64,000 bases of DNA from a bacterium OL-1. GTDB lineage: Bacteria; Actinomycetota; Coriobacteriia; Coriobacteriales; Atopobiaceae. A program made the translations under genes and the position numbers. This document shows, piece after piece, positions 26,722 through 36,167 of the stretch (its first letter is position 1; each line of letters begins with the position of its first letter). The stretch is from positions 368,429 to 432,428 of the forward strand of contig LM994627.1 in assembly GCA_000752675.2 (NCBI GenBank), in the 5' to 3' direction. The notes beneath the pieces were generated by a model. That model ran no database searches. It was not told the DNA's origin and saw only the letters and a program-made list of their open reading frames with translations.

Positions 26722-26820
26722 TGCCTTTGGGTAGACAAGACCCTTGTACGCGTCGCTATGGCGGCGCCATGTCTGCAGGTTGGCCCCGGGGGTCGGGGCG
26801 GTTTTGGGAGTTTGGTGAGA

Positions 26821-28083
26821 GTGGAATCGAAGAGGGACTACTACGAGGTCCTTGGCGTGCCTCGTGACGCGGACGCAAAGACGATTAAGCGGGCATTTCT
26901 CAAGAAAGCACGGGTGCTCCACCCCGACGTCTCAGACGACCCCAACGCCGAGGAGAAGTTCAAGGAGGTCAACCAGGCCTACTCGGTCCTCTCCGACGAG
27001 CGCAAGCGTGCGAACTATGATCGCTATGGCGACGAGAACGGCCCTGCCGGCTTTGGCTCTGACTACGTCGACATGTCCGACATCTTCAATGGCTCGGGCT
27101 TTGGCATCAACGACATCTTCGACTCGTTCTTTGGTGGCGGCGCCTCTGGTGGCGCGGGCGCTCGCGCCGCTCGTACGCGCGGCCGTGACATGGGCATTCG
27201 CCTCACGGTCACCCTCGCCGAGGCTGCGGCTGGCGTCACCAAGACGCTCGCCTACGACCGCCTTGCCCCCTGTGACGACTGCGGCGGCACCGGCGTAGCC
27301 GAGGGTGGCCACGAGCGCACCTGCGACCGCTGCCACGGCACCGGTCGCGTCATCGAGGTCCAGCGCACCATCTTTGGCCAGATGCAGACCCAGACCACCT
27401 GCCCCGTGTGCCATGGCTCGGGCAAGGTCGTCGACAAGCCTTGCGAGACCTGCGAGGGCCAGGGTCGCACTCCCTCGCGTGAGACCGTCGAGGTCAAGGT
27501 GCCTGCCGGCGTCCACTCGGGCCAGACCATCCGCATAGCCGGCAAGGGCGAGGCGGGCGTGCGGGGCGATACCTCTGGTGACCTCGTTGTGAGCATCGAA
27601 GTCGCGCAGGACGAACGCTTCGAGCGCCAGGGCGACGACCTCTACACCACCGTGCGCGTGGACGCGCTCCAGGCAATCGTGGGCACTACGGTGACGGTCG
27701 ACGGCATCATGAAGGGCGAGCGCGTCAAGGTCGAGATTCCCGCGGGCTGCCAGTACGGCCAGCAGATCAAGGTGGAGCGCCGCGGCATGCCGCGCCAGGG
27801 CATGATCTCTCGCGGCAGCCTGATTGCCGTGGTGCAGGTGGTTGTCCCCACCGACCTCGACAAGCGCCAGCTGCTCGACATCGCAGGCATCGTCGCGGAG
27901 CGCACGCTTGGCGAGGAGGGCAACGCCCCCGAGGGCGAGACGCGCGCCGAGGAGGAGGGCGACTCTCCCGCCAAGGACGAGGAGGCCGAGCACCTTGCCG
28001 GCGAGCGCTGGACCGCACCCAAGAACCCCTTCAAGGACGCCAAGCGCAAGCCGCGCTCCCGCGGCAAAGGCGGTCGCAGGTGA
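26821..28083 (+). CDS. dnaJ: Chaperone protein DnaJ
   Basis: About 420-residue Hsp40. J domain with HPD at 34-36, glycine- and phenylalanine-rich linker, four zinc-binding repeats (CDDCGGTG, CDRCHGTG, CPVCHGSG, CETCEGQG), two substrate-binding barrels (VPAGVHSGQTIRIAGKGEAG, then DDLYTTVRVDALQAIVG) and an acidic/basic tail ending RGKGGRR. Two GTG codons, 26815 and 26821, fit the GGGAG at 26806; I use 26821, which gives the usual MxxKRDYYEVLGV start. Its TGA overlaps the next gene by four bases. No hrcA, grpE or dnaK is nearby. Confidence 0.92.
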   Translation: MESKRDYYEVLGVPRDADAKTIKRAFLKKARVLHPDVSDDPNAEEKFKEVNQAYSVLSDERKRANYDRYGDENGPAGFGSDYVDMSDIFNGSGFGINDIFDSFFGGGASGGAGARAARTRGRDMGIRLTVTLAEAAAGVTKTLAYDRLAPCDDCGGTGVAEGGHERTCDRCHGTGRVIEVQRTIFGQMQTQTTCPVCHGSGKVVDKPCETCEGQGRTPSRETVEVKVPAGVHSGQTIRIAGKGEAGVRGDTSGDLVVSIEVAQDERFERQGDDLYTTVRVDALQAIVGTTVTVDGIMKGERVKVEIPAGCQYGQQIKVERRGMPRQGMISRGSLIAVVQVVVPTDLDKRQLLDIAGIVAERTLGEEGNAPEGETRAEEEGDSPAKDEEAEHLAGERWTAPKNPFKDAKRKPRSRGKGGRR

Positions 28084-29465
28084 GCGCCGGGCACTCTCAC
28101 TCCATGCGGCGTGGAGCTGCGGGCGCTGCCGGTGAGCAGAGCGCCCACGCTGGCCTCCCCTCCGTTGCCTACGTGAACCTTGGCTGCCGCGTCAATCGCG
28201 TCGAGACGGACCTCATTGCCGACGAGCTCACCCGCACCGGCCTTGCGGTCTCGCCCGAGGAAGAGGCCCAGGCGGTGGTCATCAACACCTGCGCCGTGAC
28301 GGCTGAGGCTGAGGCAAAGGCCAGGAAGGCCGTGCGCCATGCAGCATCATTGCCCCAGGCCCCGCTCGTGGTGGCCACCGGATGCGTGGCAAACCTCTTT
28401 GCCGACGAGCTTGCCGCCCTTGCGCCCAACGTGACGGTCGAACGGGACAAGTCGCGCGTGCCCGCCGCGGTTCTCGAGGGACTGGGTGCAGGAGCGCTGG
28501 CGGTGGGGGATGATGGCGAGCTTCTCAGCGGTGCCTCAGTAGTCTCGGCCTCAACCCCCACGCCCACCGGCCGTACGCGCCCCGGCATCAAGATCCAGGA
28601 CGGCTGCGACAACCGCTGCACCTATTGCATCGTGTGGAAGGCGAGAGGGGCTTCCCGCTCCGTGGACGCCGCTCGAGTGCGTGAGCTTGTGCTCCGCTCG
28701 CTCGAGCGAGGAGCCAGCGAGGTTGTGCTCACGGGCATCAACCTGGGCGTCTACCGCTCCCAGCTGCCGGATGGCCGCGAGGTGGCGCTCCCTGGACTTC
28801 TCGCCTGGCTGCTTGAGACCACGCCCGTGGGGCGCATCAGGCTCTCCTCCATCGAGCCGCCTGACGTTACGGATGACCTCCTCTCTACGATGGCCGCCTC
28901 CAACGGCCGTATTGCCCCCTTCCTGCACATCTGTTTGCAGTCCGGCTGTGACGCCACGCTTAAGCGCATGGCGCGCGCCTATGACACGGCGTACTTCCGC
29001 TCCGCCGTCGTGCGTGCCCACGAGTTTCTTCCCCAGGCTTCCCTGGGGACGGACCTCATCGTGGGGTTCCCGGGCGAGACGGACGAGGAGTTTGAGCAGT
29101 CGCTCTCGTTCTGCCGAGAAATGGGCTTCTCGCGCATGCACGTCTTTAGGTACTCCAAGCGCCCGGGTACGCCGGCCGCCACCGAAGAGGGCCAGGTGGA
29201 CCCCCATGTGATGGCTGAGAGGAGCGCCCGTGCGCGCAACCTTGCGCACGAGCTGCGCACACGCGAGGCGGCCCGTCTGGTTGGCATGGACGACTTCGTC
29301 TGCGTGCAGGCGCCCTTCCGCGGCGTCTCTGGTGGTCTTTTTGATGTCACGCTGGATGCCGAGGCCCCTATCGATGCCGTGGTCCCGGTGCACCTGACGG
29401 GTGTCTCCCCGGATGGCACCACGCTTCTGGGCCACGTGTGCCCGCAGGGGGAGCACGCCCTGTGA
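28080..29465 (+). CDS. mtaB: tRNA N6-threonylcarbamoyladenosine methylthiotransferase MtaB
   Basis: 461-residue radical SAM enzyme converting t6A37 of tRNA to ms2t6A. An N-terminal methylthiotransferase domain starts YVNLGCRVNRVETD and holds cluster cysteines in NTCAVT and TGCVAN. The radical SAM motif CDNRCTYC has C176, C180 and C183, and GFPGETDEEF follows. A C-terminal TRAM-like region binds tRNA. The short CRVN motif and TYCIVW context favour MtaB over RimO or MiaB; RimO is separately encoded at 56546. GTG 28080 overlaps the dnaJ stop. Confidence 0.9.
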   Translation: MSAGHSHSMRRGAAGAAGEQSAHAGLPSVAYVNLGCRVNRVETDLIADELTRTGLAVSPEEEAQAVVINTCAVTAEAEAKARKAVRHAASLPQAPLVVATGCVANLFADELAALAPNVTVERDKSRVPAAVLEGLGAGALAVGDDGELLSGASVVSASTPTPTGRTRPGIKIQDGCDNRCTYCIVWKARGASRSVDAARVRELVLRSLERGASEVVLTGINLGVYRSQLPDGREVALPGLLAWLLETTPVGRIRLSSIEPPDVTDDLLSTMAASNGRIAPFLHICLQSGCDATLKRMARAYDTAYFRSAVVRAHEFLPQASLGTDLIVGFPGETDEEFEQSLSFCREMGFSRMHVFRYSKRPGTPAATEEGQVDPHVMAERSARARNLAHELRTREAARLVGMDDFVCVQAPFRGVSGGLFDVTLDAEAPIDAVVPVHLTGVSPDGTTLLGHVCPQGEHAL

Positions 29466-29576
29466 CATGCCCTGTGCCACCCGTTTGGCTATGATTGATT
29501 TCTGCGGCGGCGCGCCCCCGGGGTGCGTGCCGCATGAGGTTTTCTGTACGTTCGCCCGCGACTAGCCCGGAGGAGC

Positions 29577-30558
<982 letters not shown>

Positions 30559-30575
<17 letters not shown>

Positions 30576-31068
30576 CATCACGGCTGAGGAGGGCATGGCC
30601 GCTCCCATCAGCGATGACGAGATTCGCGCTGACCTTGATCGCGTGCTTGCCGAGGAAGGTGTCTCCCGCGACTGCCTGGTCTCCATTTCCATCGTGGGAG
30701 ACGAGCGCATCCGCGAGCTCAACGCCGAGTGGCGCGGGCGCGACGTGGCAACCGACGTCATCTCGCTCGAATGCGAGCGTCCTGACGACCCGGACCTGGC
30801 TCCCGGCGAACCCTGCGAACTCGGCGACATTGTCCTCGCGCCGGACTACATCGCCCGCCAGGCAGCTCGCTTTGGGACTACGGCGGCAGACGAGTTTCGC
30901 CTGCTTCTCGTTCACGGGACCCTGCACCTCCTTGGCTACGACCACCTTGAGGACGATGAGGCTGAGGTCATGGAGGCACGCGAGGATGCCCTGCTCGCCC
31001 TGCTCCCGCATGATTGCGCAACGCGGCCCGTCACGCTCACCAGGCACCGCGAGGGGGTAGACGAGTGA
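30559..31068 (+). CDS. ybeY: Endoribonuclease YbeY
   Basis: 169-residue metal-dependent RNase for 16S rRNA 3' processing and ribosome quality control. The three zinc histidines are in HGTLHLLGYDH (His119, His123, His129), and an upstream RxLNxxWRGRDVATDVISL is typical. ATG 30559 follows GGGAAGGGGG and overlaps phoH by 17 bases. About 20 residues at the N-terminus precede the conserved core. The TGA overlaps dgkA as GTGA. Confidence 0.93.
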
Positions 31069-31439
31069 TTCCCGGGTCGAACAACGACCACCCGTCGTTT
31101 CGCAAGAGCTTCCTCTTTGCCATCCAGGGCTTTAGGACGGCGGTGCGCACCGAGCGAAACATCAAGGTGATGATTGGTGGCGGCATTGGCGCCATCGTTG
31201 CTGGCTTTGTGGTGGGCCTTGACCCCCTGAGCTGGGCGATCGTGCTCGTGTGCTGTGGGGTGGTCATCTCGGCGGAGCTTCTCAACACCGCCGTCGAGAC
31301 TGTGGTCGACCTGGTGTCGCCCGAGTTCCACCCGCTTGCGGGCCGGGCAAAGGACATTGCGGCGGCGGCAGTGTGGGTGCTCTCGGTACTCGTCGCTTTG
31401 GTGGGCATCATCGTCTTTGCAAACGCAATCTTTTTCTAG
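31065..31439 (+). CDS. dgkA: Diacylglycerol / undecaprenol kinase
   Basis: 124-residue membrane kinase of the DgkA family. In Gram-positive bacteria the substrate is usually undecaprenol, linking it to wall precursor recycling. Three membrane helices surround the family motif ELLNTAVETVVDL, and N-terminal SFLFAIQGFRTAVRTERNIKVM is typical. The GTG start at 31065 overlaps the ybeY stop. The phoH-ybeY-dgkA-era order is conserved. Repeat copy C begins two bases after its stop. Confidence 0.92.
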   Translation: MIPGSNNDHPSFRKSFLFAIQGFRTAVRTERNIKVMIGGGIGAIVAGFVVGLDPLSWAIVLVCCGVVISAELLNTAVETVVDLVSPEFHPLAGRAKDIAAAAVWVLSVLVALVGIIVFANAIFF

Positions 31440-31440
31440 A

Positions 31441-31471
31441 ATGAGACAAAGGGAAACTCCCTTTGTCTCAT
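31441..31471. repeat. Dispersed palindromic repeat, copy C
   Basis: Same 14-bp arms and AAC loop as copy A: ATGAGACAAAGGGA (31441-31454) and TCCCTTTGTCTCAT (31458-31471). It occupies almost all of the 45-base gap between dgkA and era, 13 bases before the era start codon. Confidence 0.92.
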
Positions 31472-31484
31472 TGAGGAGCAGCAC

Positions 31485-32405
31485 GTGGAAAACAACAACG
31501 ACAGCAACACGCCCTTCAGGAGCGGCTTCGTGGCACTTGTCGGCAGGCCCAACGTGGGCAAGTCGACGCTGGTCAACGCCTGCATGGGCGAGAAGGTTGC
31601 CATCACGAGCCCCGTGGCGCAGACCACGCGCAAGCGTCTGCGTGCCGTGGTGAACACGCCCAACTCGCAGCTCGTTATCATCGACACGCCGGGTCTCCAC
31701 AAGCCCAAGGACAGCCTTGGCAAGGAGCTCAACCAGGCTGCCCTGGCCGAGCTCGCCGATGCTGACGTGGTTGCCTTTCTCGTCGACGCGACCAAGCCGG
31801 TTGGCACGGGTGACGCCTGGGTTGCGCGCCACGTCGACGGCTCCGAGGCAGACTTCAAGCTCCTGGTGATCACCAAGGCGGACAAGGCGACGCCCGAGCA
31901 GGTCACCTCCCAGCTTGCCGCTGCGCGCGAGCTTGCCCACTTCGATGACGAGTTGGTCATCTCGGCGCGCGAGGGCTTCAACGTCGACGCATTCGTGAAG
32001 CTTGTCTCGGCTCACCTGCCCGAAGGGCCCAAGTGGTTCCCTGACGACATGGACACGGACGCCACACCCGAGGACCTTGTGGCAGAGTTCGTGCGCGAGA
32101 AGCTCTTCCTCAACCTGCGCCAGGAGGTCCCGCACTCGATTGGCGTCATCTGCGACGACATCGAGTACGCCAAGGACGGCCATGCCTCCGTCACCGCGAC
32201 GGTGCTCGTCGAGCGAGAAGGACAGAAGGGCATCGTGGTGGGCAAGGGTGGCTCCATGATCAAGCTGGTGGGCACCGAGGCGCGCCGCGACATCGAGCGC
32301 CTGCTCGGCTGCAAGGTCTACCTGGACCTCTCCGTTCGCGTCCAGCCCCAGTGGCGCCGGGATGCCAATGAGATTCGCCGCCTTGGCTACAGTGCCGAGG
32401 ACTAG
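31485..32405 (+). CDS. era: GTPase Era
   Basis: 306-residue GTPase for 16S rRNA maturation and 30S assembly. G motifs are GRPNVGKST, TTRKR, DTPGLH and TKAD. The C-terminal KH domain contains GIVVGKGGSMIKLVG and RRDIERLLG. The GTG start at 31485 has GAGGAG upstream. The repeat hairpin just ahead could affect translation coupling with dgkA. Confidence 0.95.
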   Translation: MENNNDSNTPFRSGFVALVGRPNVGKSTLVNACMGEKVAITSPVAQTTRKRLRAVVNTPNSQLVIIDTPGLHKPKDSLGKELNQAALAELADADVVAFLVDATKPVGTGDAWVARHVDGSEADFKLLVITKADKATPEQVTSQLAAARELAHFDDELVISAREGFNVDAFVKLVSAHLPEGPKWFPDDMDTDATPEDLVAEFVREKLFLNLRQEVPHSIGVICDDIEYAKDGHASVTATVLVEREGQKGIVVGKGGSMIKLVGTEARRDIERLLGCKVYLDLSVRVQPQWRRDANEIRRLGYSAED

Positions 32406-32420
32406 GGGAGCGGTGCATCT

Positions 32421-33170
32421 TTGGCCGGCCGGCGCACACACCGCACGCGCGGAATCGTGCTCGACCACGTCAAGCTGGGCGAGCAGGACCTCATAGTGAC
32501 CCTGCTCACGGCCAACGGTGCCCAGGCGCGGGCCGTCGCGAAGGGCGCCCGCAAGCCCGGCGGTCGCCTGGCGGCGCGCGTGGAGCTCTTCTCCGAGACG
32601 GACTTCCTTCTGGCCTCGGGCAGGAACCTCGACATCGTCTCCGAGGCCACCCTTGTCGACCCGCACGAGCGGCTGCGCGGTGACCTCGAACGCGTGAGCG
32701 CCGCCTCGGCATCTTGCGAGGTGGCACGTCTCACCTCTTTTGAAGACGCCGAGGATTCCTTTGTCTACCCTCTGCTGTCGCGTGCGCTTAGGGCCTTCGA
32801 AGAGGCCGTCGACCAGCCTCACCTCGACCTTACGGTTGCCGCATACGTCTTCAAGGTGCTTGCACACGAGGGGTGGCGCCCGGAGCTTGACCACTGCATT
32901 GCCTGCGGGGACCCGTCACCGATGTGGTTCTCCTCGGCCGCCGGTGGCGCCCTCTGCGAGAGCTGTGCGCGTGAGATCCCTGGTGCAGAGCCCATCTCGC
33001 CGTCTCAGCTTGCCTGGATGCGCGCGCTTATCGGGTCCACGTTCGACCAGCTCCTTGCCGCGGACGTCACCTCCGAGTGCGCGCTCTGGCTTGTGGGGTG
33101 TGCCCACAGGTGGGCGGCAACGCACCTTGACGCGCGCCTGAGGGCTTTCGAGTTCATGCTCGCGCTCTAA
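32421..33170 (+). CDS. recO: DNA repair protein RecO
   Basis: 249-residue recombination mediator that helps load RecA in the RecFOR pathway. An N-terminal OB fold (RGIVLDHVKLGEQDLIVTLLT) is followed by a helical domain and a four-cysteine zinc site (CIACG and CESC). The start is TTG at 32421 with GGGGAG 11 bases upstream; this is the least certain point. It follows era by 15 bases, a common pair. Confidence 0.93.
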   Translation: MAGRRTHRTRGIVLDHVKLGEQDLIVTLLTANGAQARAVAKGARKPGGRLAARVELFSETDFLLASGRNLDIVSEATLVDPHERLRGDLERVSAASASCEVARLTSFEDAEDSFVYPLLSRALRAFEEAVDQPHLDLTVAAYVFKVLAHEGWRPELDHCIACGDPSPMWFSSAAGGALCESCAREIPGAEPISPSQLAWMRALIGSTFDQLLAADVTSECALWLVGCAHRWAATHLDARLRAFEFMLAL

Positions 33171-33191
33171 GGATGGCGTCGGGCTCACGTA

Positions 33192-33221
33192 TTACAGCGA
33201 ATTAAGCTTGTTAAATAATAC
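33192..33221 (+). promoter_or_regulatory. Putative promoter of the subtilase gene
   Basis: In a short AT-rich stretch TTACAG (33192-33197) and TAATAC (33216-33221) are separated by 18 bases. The coding start is about 50 bases downstream. Confidence 0.45.
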
Positions 33222-33273
33222 AATTGGTTTAGTTGTTGATTGTTTTTGACCGACGGTGGCGAGAGGTGGATTT

Positions 33274-35562
33274 GTGGGCATACAAGGAGACGGCGGCAAG
33301 CGGCCTGGATACGGGCGGCACCACTCCTGGAAGAGGGTCGTTCCCGGCCTGCTCGCTGTAGTCATCGCGCTTGTGGTCGCAGTCGTTGCGACGGGCATCG
33401 TGGGCGGCGGTGGAGCTGGCGAGGCTGCATCTGCCACCTCCGCGTCCGCGGAACAAGATGCAACGGATACCGCCGCTGACTCTACCGCCGCAGACTCGTA
33501 CGGCGCTGATCAGGACACCCAAGACACCGGGCAAGGCGGTTCGACTGGCTCCTCGCAGGGCGAGGGCGACGGTGACGAAAGCTCCTCCTCTAGTGGCGAC
33601 GATGGCGCAAGCTACGAGGATGGCGTAGTCCTTCTCCGCGTGGCAGAGGGGCAAAGCGCGGAGGACATCGACGCTGCGCTTGCACAGCTCGATTGCGTAA
33701 ACACCAAGTCCGTGGATGACCAGGACCTCTCCAATGGCCTTGTGCGTGTGGCAACCTCCGAGGGCATCTCGGTCGAGGATGCGGTTTCGCAACTTGAGGG
33801 CGTCGGCTTGGACTCGCAGCCCAACTACGCCTACGCGTTGGCGGATGACGAGAAAGACGCGCTGAGCCTCGCTAAGCTCACGAACGATCCGTATTTGAGC
33901 GCCTCTGGCTCTGGTGCTGCCAACTACGAGGGGCTCAACGACACAGAGGTCACGGAAGCGTGGGACCTTGTGCAAACGGATAAGACCGTCTCCTTGGCTG
34001 TGTTGGACACGGGAATCCGGTCGTCTCATGAGGACCTCAAGGACAATGTCGTGGCCACCTATGATGCCACGGTGGCCAACTCGGCTAACGGACTCGATGG
34101 TGATGTTACCGACGCCACGGACGTCGAGGGGCATGGCACCCACGTGGCCGGCATCGTAGCCGCAGAGGCGAACAACGCGAAGGGCGTTGCCGGCACGTCC
34201 TACAACGCGGGCATTGTGGGCGTGAAGGTGTTCCCCACAAGTACGTTCACTACCCCCGCCGGCACCAAGAAGCTCGAGGGCAATTGCTACACCGATGACC
34301 TGGTGTGCGCGTACAATTACGTGATCCAGAACGCCTCGGCGTACAACATCCGTGTGGTCAACATGAGTGTTGGTGGGGCTCTTTCGAGCTTGGACGCGGC
34401 TCTCTCGGAGTCCATAGAGAAGGCCTATGAGCAGGGCATTGTTACCGTGTGCGCCGCAGGCAACCAGAACTCGGCGCTGGGGCTTACGGTTCCCTACCTG
34501 TCTGCCCCCGCAGACCTCTCCGCCCACCTCGTTGCCGTCATGAACGTGGCCTACACGAACGGTGCCTGGACCCTCTCGTCCTCCTCCAACTACAACACTA
34601 CGTCCCAGGCGAGCAGCACCTCGAACAAGAACATCTGTGCCCCAGGCACATCCATCCTGAGCACGTTGAGGACGGGTGACAGCAGCTATGGCCAGCTGAG
34701 CGGCACATCGATGGCGTCTCCGTGGGTTGCCGGAGTGCTCGCCATGGAGTTTGCCGCCAACAGCAGCCTGAGTGCCGAGCAGGCCATTGACTACCTCTAC
34801 GAGTCCGCAGAGGATTTGGGGACAGCGGGATGGGACAGGCAGACGGGGTATGGCCTGGTCAACGCCTACAAGGCTGTCTCGCTTGCGAAGGGCACCCAAG
34901 TCGTATCCCTTAAGGACATCTCCTTGGCGAGCGTAGCCACCATCCCGTCCCAGGTCTACACGGGCTCAGCCATTGCCCCCGCCGTAACCGTCACGTTTGA
35001 GGGGTTCACGCTCACGGAAGGCACAGACTACACGGTGGCATACTCCAACAATGTGGATCCGGGTACCGCGACAGTCACGATTACCGGCATTGGAGGTTAT
35101 ACGGGCTCCACGTCGCTGACCTTCATGATAGTTGAGCCCCCCGTTGCCACCGTCCCCATGTACCGCCTCTACAACCGGTGGTCCGGCGAGCACCTCTTCA
35201 CCACGGACTACTCCGAGTACTCCTACCTCGGCTCCATTGGCTGGTCGCAGGAGGGCGTCGCCTGGTACGCCCCGGCCTCGGGCGGCACCCCGGTGTGGCG
35301 CCTCTACAACCCCTACTCGGGCGACCACCTCTACACCGGCAGCGCCTCCGAGTACGCCTACCTGGGCTCGATCGGGTGGCGGCAGGAGGGCGAGTCCTTC
35401 CGCTCCGCGGACGCCTCCTCGGGCGGCGCGCCCATCTACCGCCTCTACAACCGCTGGCTCACGGCGGGCACCCACCTCTTCACCACGGACTACTCCGAGT
35501 ACTCCTATCTGGGGCCCCTCGGATGGAGCCAGGAGGGCGAGGCCTTCTACGCGGCGAAGTAG
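33274..35562 (+). CDS. Secreted or surface subtilisin-like protease with DUF5648 repeats
   Basis: 762 residues. A basic N-terminus and one hydrophobic segment (about 23-45) serve as signal or anchor, followed by a Ser/Asp/Gly-rich linker and an S8 propeptide-like region. The catalytic triad is Asp245 (LDTGI), His287 (GHGTHVAG) and Ser479 (GTSMASP), with oxyanion Asn in AAGNQNS. An Ig-like domain (about 545-625) leads to three C-terminal DUF5648-type repeats (GEHLFTTD, GDHLYTGS, AGTHLFTTD). GTG 33274 is chosen over 33256 because GAGAGGTGG precedes it. Probably acts at the cell surface; substrate unknown. Confidence 0.88.
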   Translation: MGIQGDGGKRPGYGRHHSWKRVVPGLLAVVIALVVAVVATGIVGGGGAGEAASATSASAEQDATDTAADSTAADSYGADQDTQDTGQGGSTGSSQGEGDGDESSSSSGDDGASYEDGVVLLRVAEGQSAEDIDAALAQLDCVNTKSVDDQDLSNGLVRVATSEGISVEDAVSQLEGVGLDSQPNYAYALADDEKDALSLAKLTNDPYLSASGSGAANYEGLNDTEVTEAWDLVQTDKTVSLAVLDTGIRSSHEDLKDNVVATYDATVANSANGLDGDVTDATDVEGHGTHVAGIVAAEANNAKGVAGTSYNAGIVGVKVFPTSTFTTPAGTKKLEGNCYTDDLVCAYNYVIQNASAYNIRVVNMSVGGALSSLDAALSESIEKAYEQGIVTVCAAGNQNSALGLTVPYLSAPADLSAHLVAVMNVAYTNGAWTLSSSSNYNTTSQASSTSNKNICAPGTSILSTLRTGDSSYGQLSGTSMASPWVAGVLAMEFAANSSLSAEQAIDYLYESAEDLGTAGWDRQTGYGLVNAYKAVSLAKGTQVVSLKDISLASVATIPSQVYTGSAIAPAVTVTFEGFTLTEGTDYTVAYSNNVDPGTATVTITGIGGYTGSTSLTFMIVEPPVATVPMYRLYNRWSGEHLFTTDYSEYSYLGSIGWSQEGVAWYAPASGGTPVWRLYNPYSGDHLYTGSASEYAYLGSIGWRQEGESFRSADASSGGAPIYRLYNRWLTAGTHLFTTDYSEYSYLGPLGWSQEGEAFYAAK

Positions 35563-35718
35563 GTGAAGGCGTGCTGTATGCGGCGATTGTGTGGGTACCG
35601 CCGCAGCTCCAAGGCGCGTGCTATCATACCAAGGTCATTACCCCGCACCTAGCGGCTCGCCAACTGCCTGGCGACCGTCCCGGTCCGGGGCGCATCCAAA
35701 GAACGAAAGGGGTTCCAC

Positions 35719-35997
35719 ATGGCAGTCACCAAGGAGCGCAAGGCCGAGCTCATTAAGCAGTATGGCAAGGACGAGAAGGACTCTGGCTCCGCAGCCGTCC
35801 AGGTTGCTCTGCTCACCGAGCGCATCAAGGGCCTCACCGAGCACATGAAGAGCCACAAGAAGGACTTCCACACCCGCCGCGGCCTGCTCATGCTCGTCGG
35901 TAAGCGTCGTCGCCTGCTCTCCTACATCAAGGCCCAGGACATCGAGGAGTATCGTTCCCTCATCAAGAGCCTCGGCATCCGCGACAACATCCAGTAA
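35719..35997 (+). CDS. rpsO: 30S ribosomal protein S15
   Basis: 92-residue S15, binding 16S rRNA and a bridge to 50S. The sequence starts [12 protein letters not shown] and contains [19 protein letters not shown], typical of the family. GAAAGGGG precedes the ATG. A likely -10 TATCAT (about 35622-35627) leaves a GC-rich leader of about 90 bases that can fold; S15 represses its own leader in several bacteria, so similar control is possible. The rpsO-pnp order is conserved. Confidence 0.97.
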   Translation: MAVTKERKAELIKQYGKDEKDSGSAAVQVALLTERIKGLTEHMKSHKKDFHTRRGLLMLVGKRRRLLSYIKAQDIEEYRSLIKSLGIRDNIQ

Positions 35998-36003
35998 GTG
36001 TTT

Positions 36004-36037
36004 CAAGGGGGCGCCTGCGGGCGCCCCTTGCTTGTGC
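36004..36037 (+). terminator. Hairpin after rpsO
   Basis: CAAGGGG-CGCC pairs with GGCG-CCCCTTG (36004-36030) with a one-base bulge, followed by CTTGTG. Weak T tail; partial read-through into pnp is likely. Confidence 0.6.
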
Positions 36038-36167
36038 GCCCGAGAGAAGCGAGGGCGCGCCGCGGGCGTGCGATGCGTCGCACACGCTATTCTCGTCCCC
36101 GCGCGTGGTGCGGGGGCCCGCAAGACGGCCCGCCTGCAATGGGGCAGGCGGAGATAAGAGGAAACGT
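36038..36167 (+). promoter_or_regulatory. pnp leader with several hairpins
   Basis: The 130-base leader contains GTGCGA/TCGCAC around 36067-36083, a CCCGCGCG stretch, and CCGCCTGC/GCAGGCGG close to the start codon. Structured pnp leaders are targets of RNase III and PNPase autoregulation in other bacteria; here the role is inferred. Confidence 0.4.

Noticed and set aside
35580-35718. rpsO leader as a known riboswitch
   Set aside because: It can fold, but no conserved riboswitch core was recognised; S15 autoregulation is the simpler possibility.
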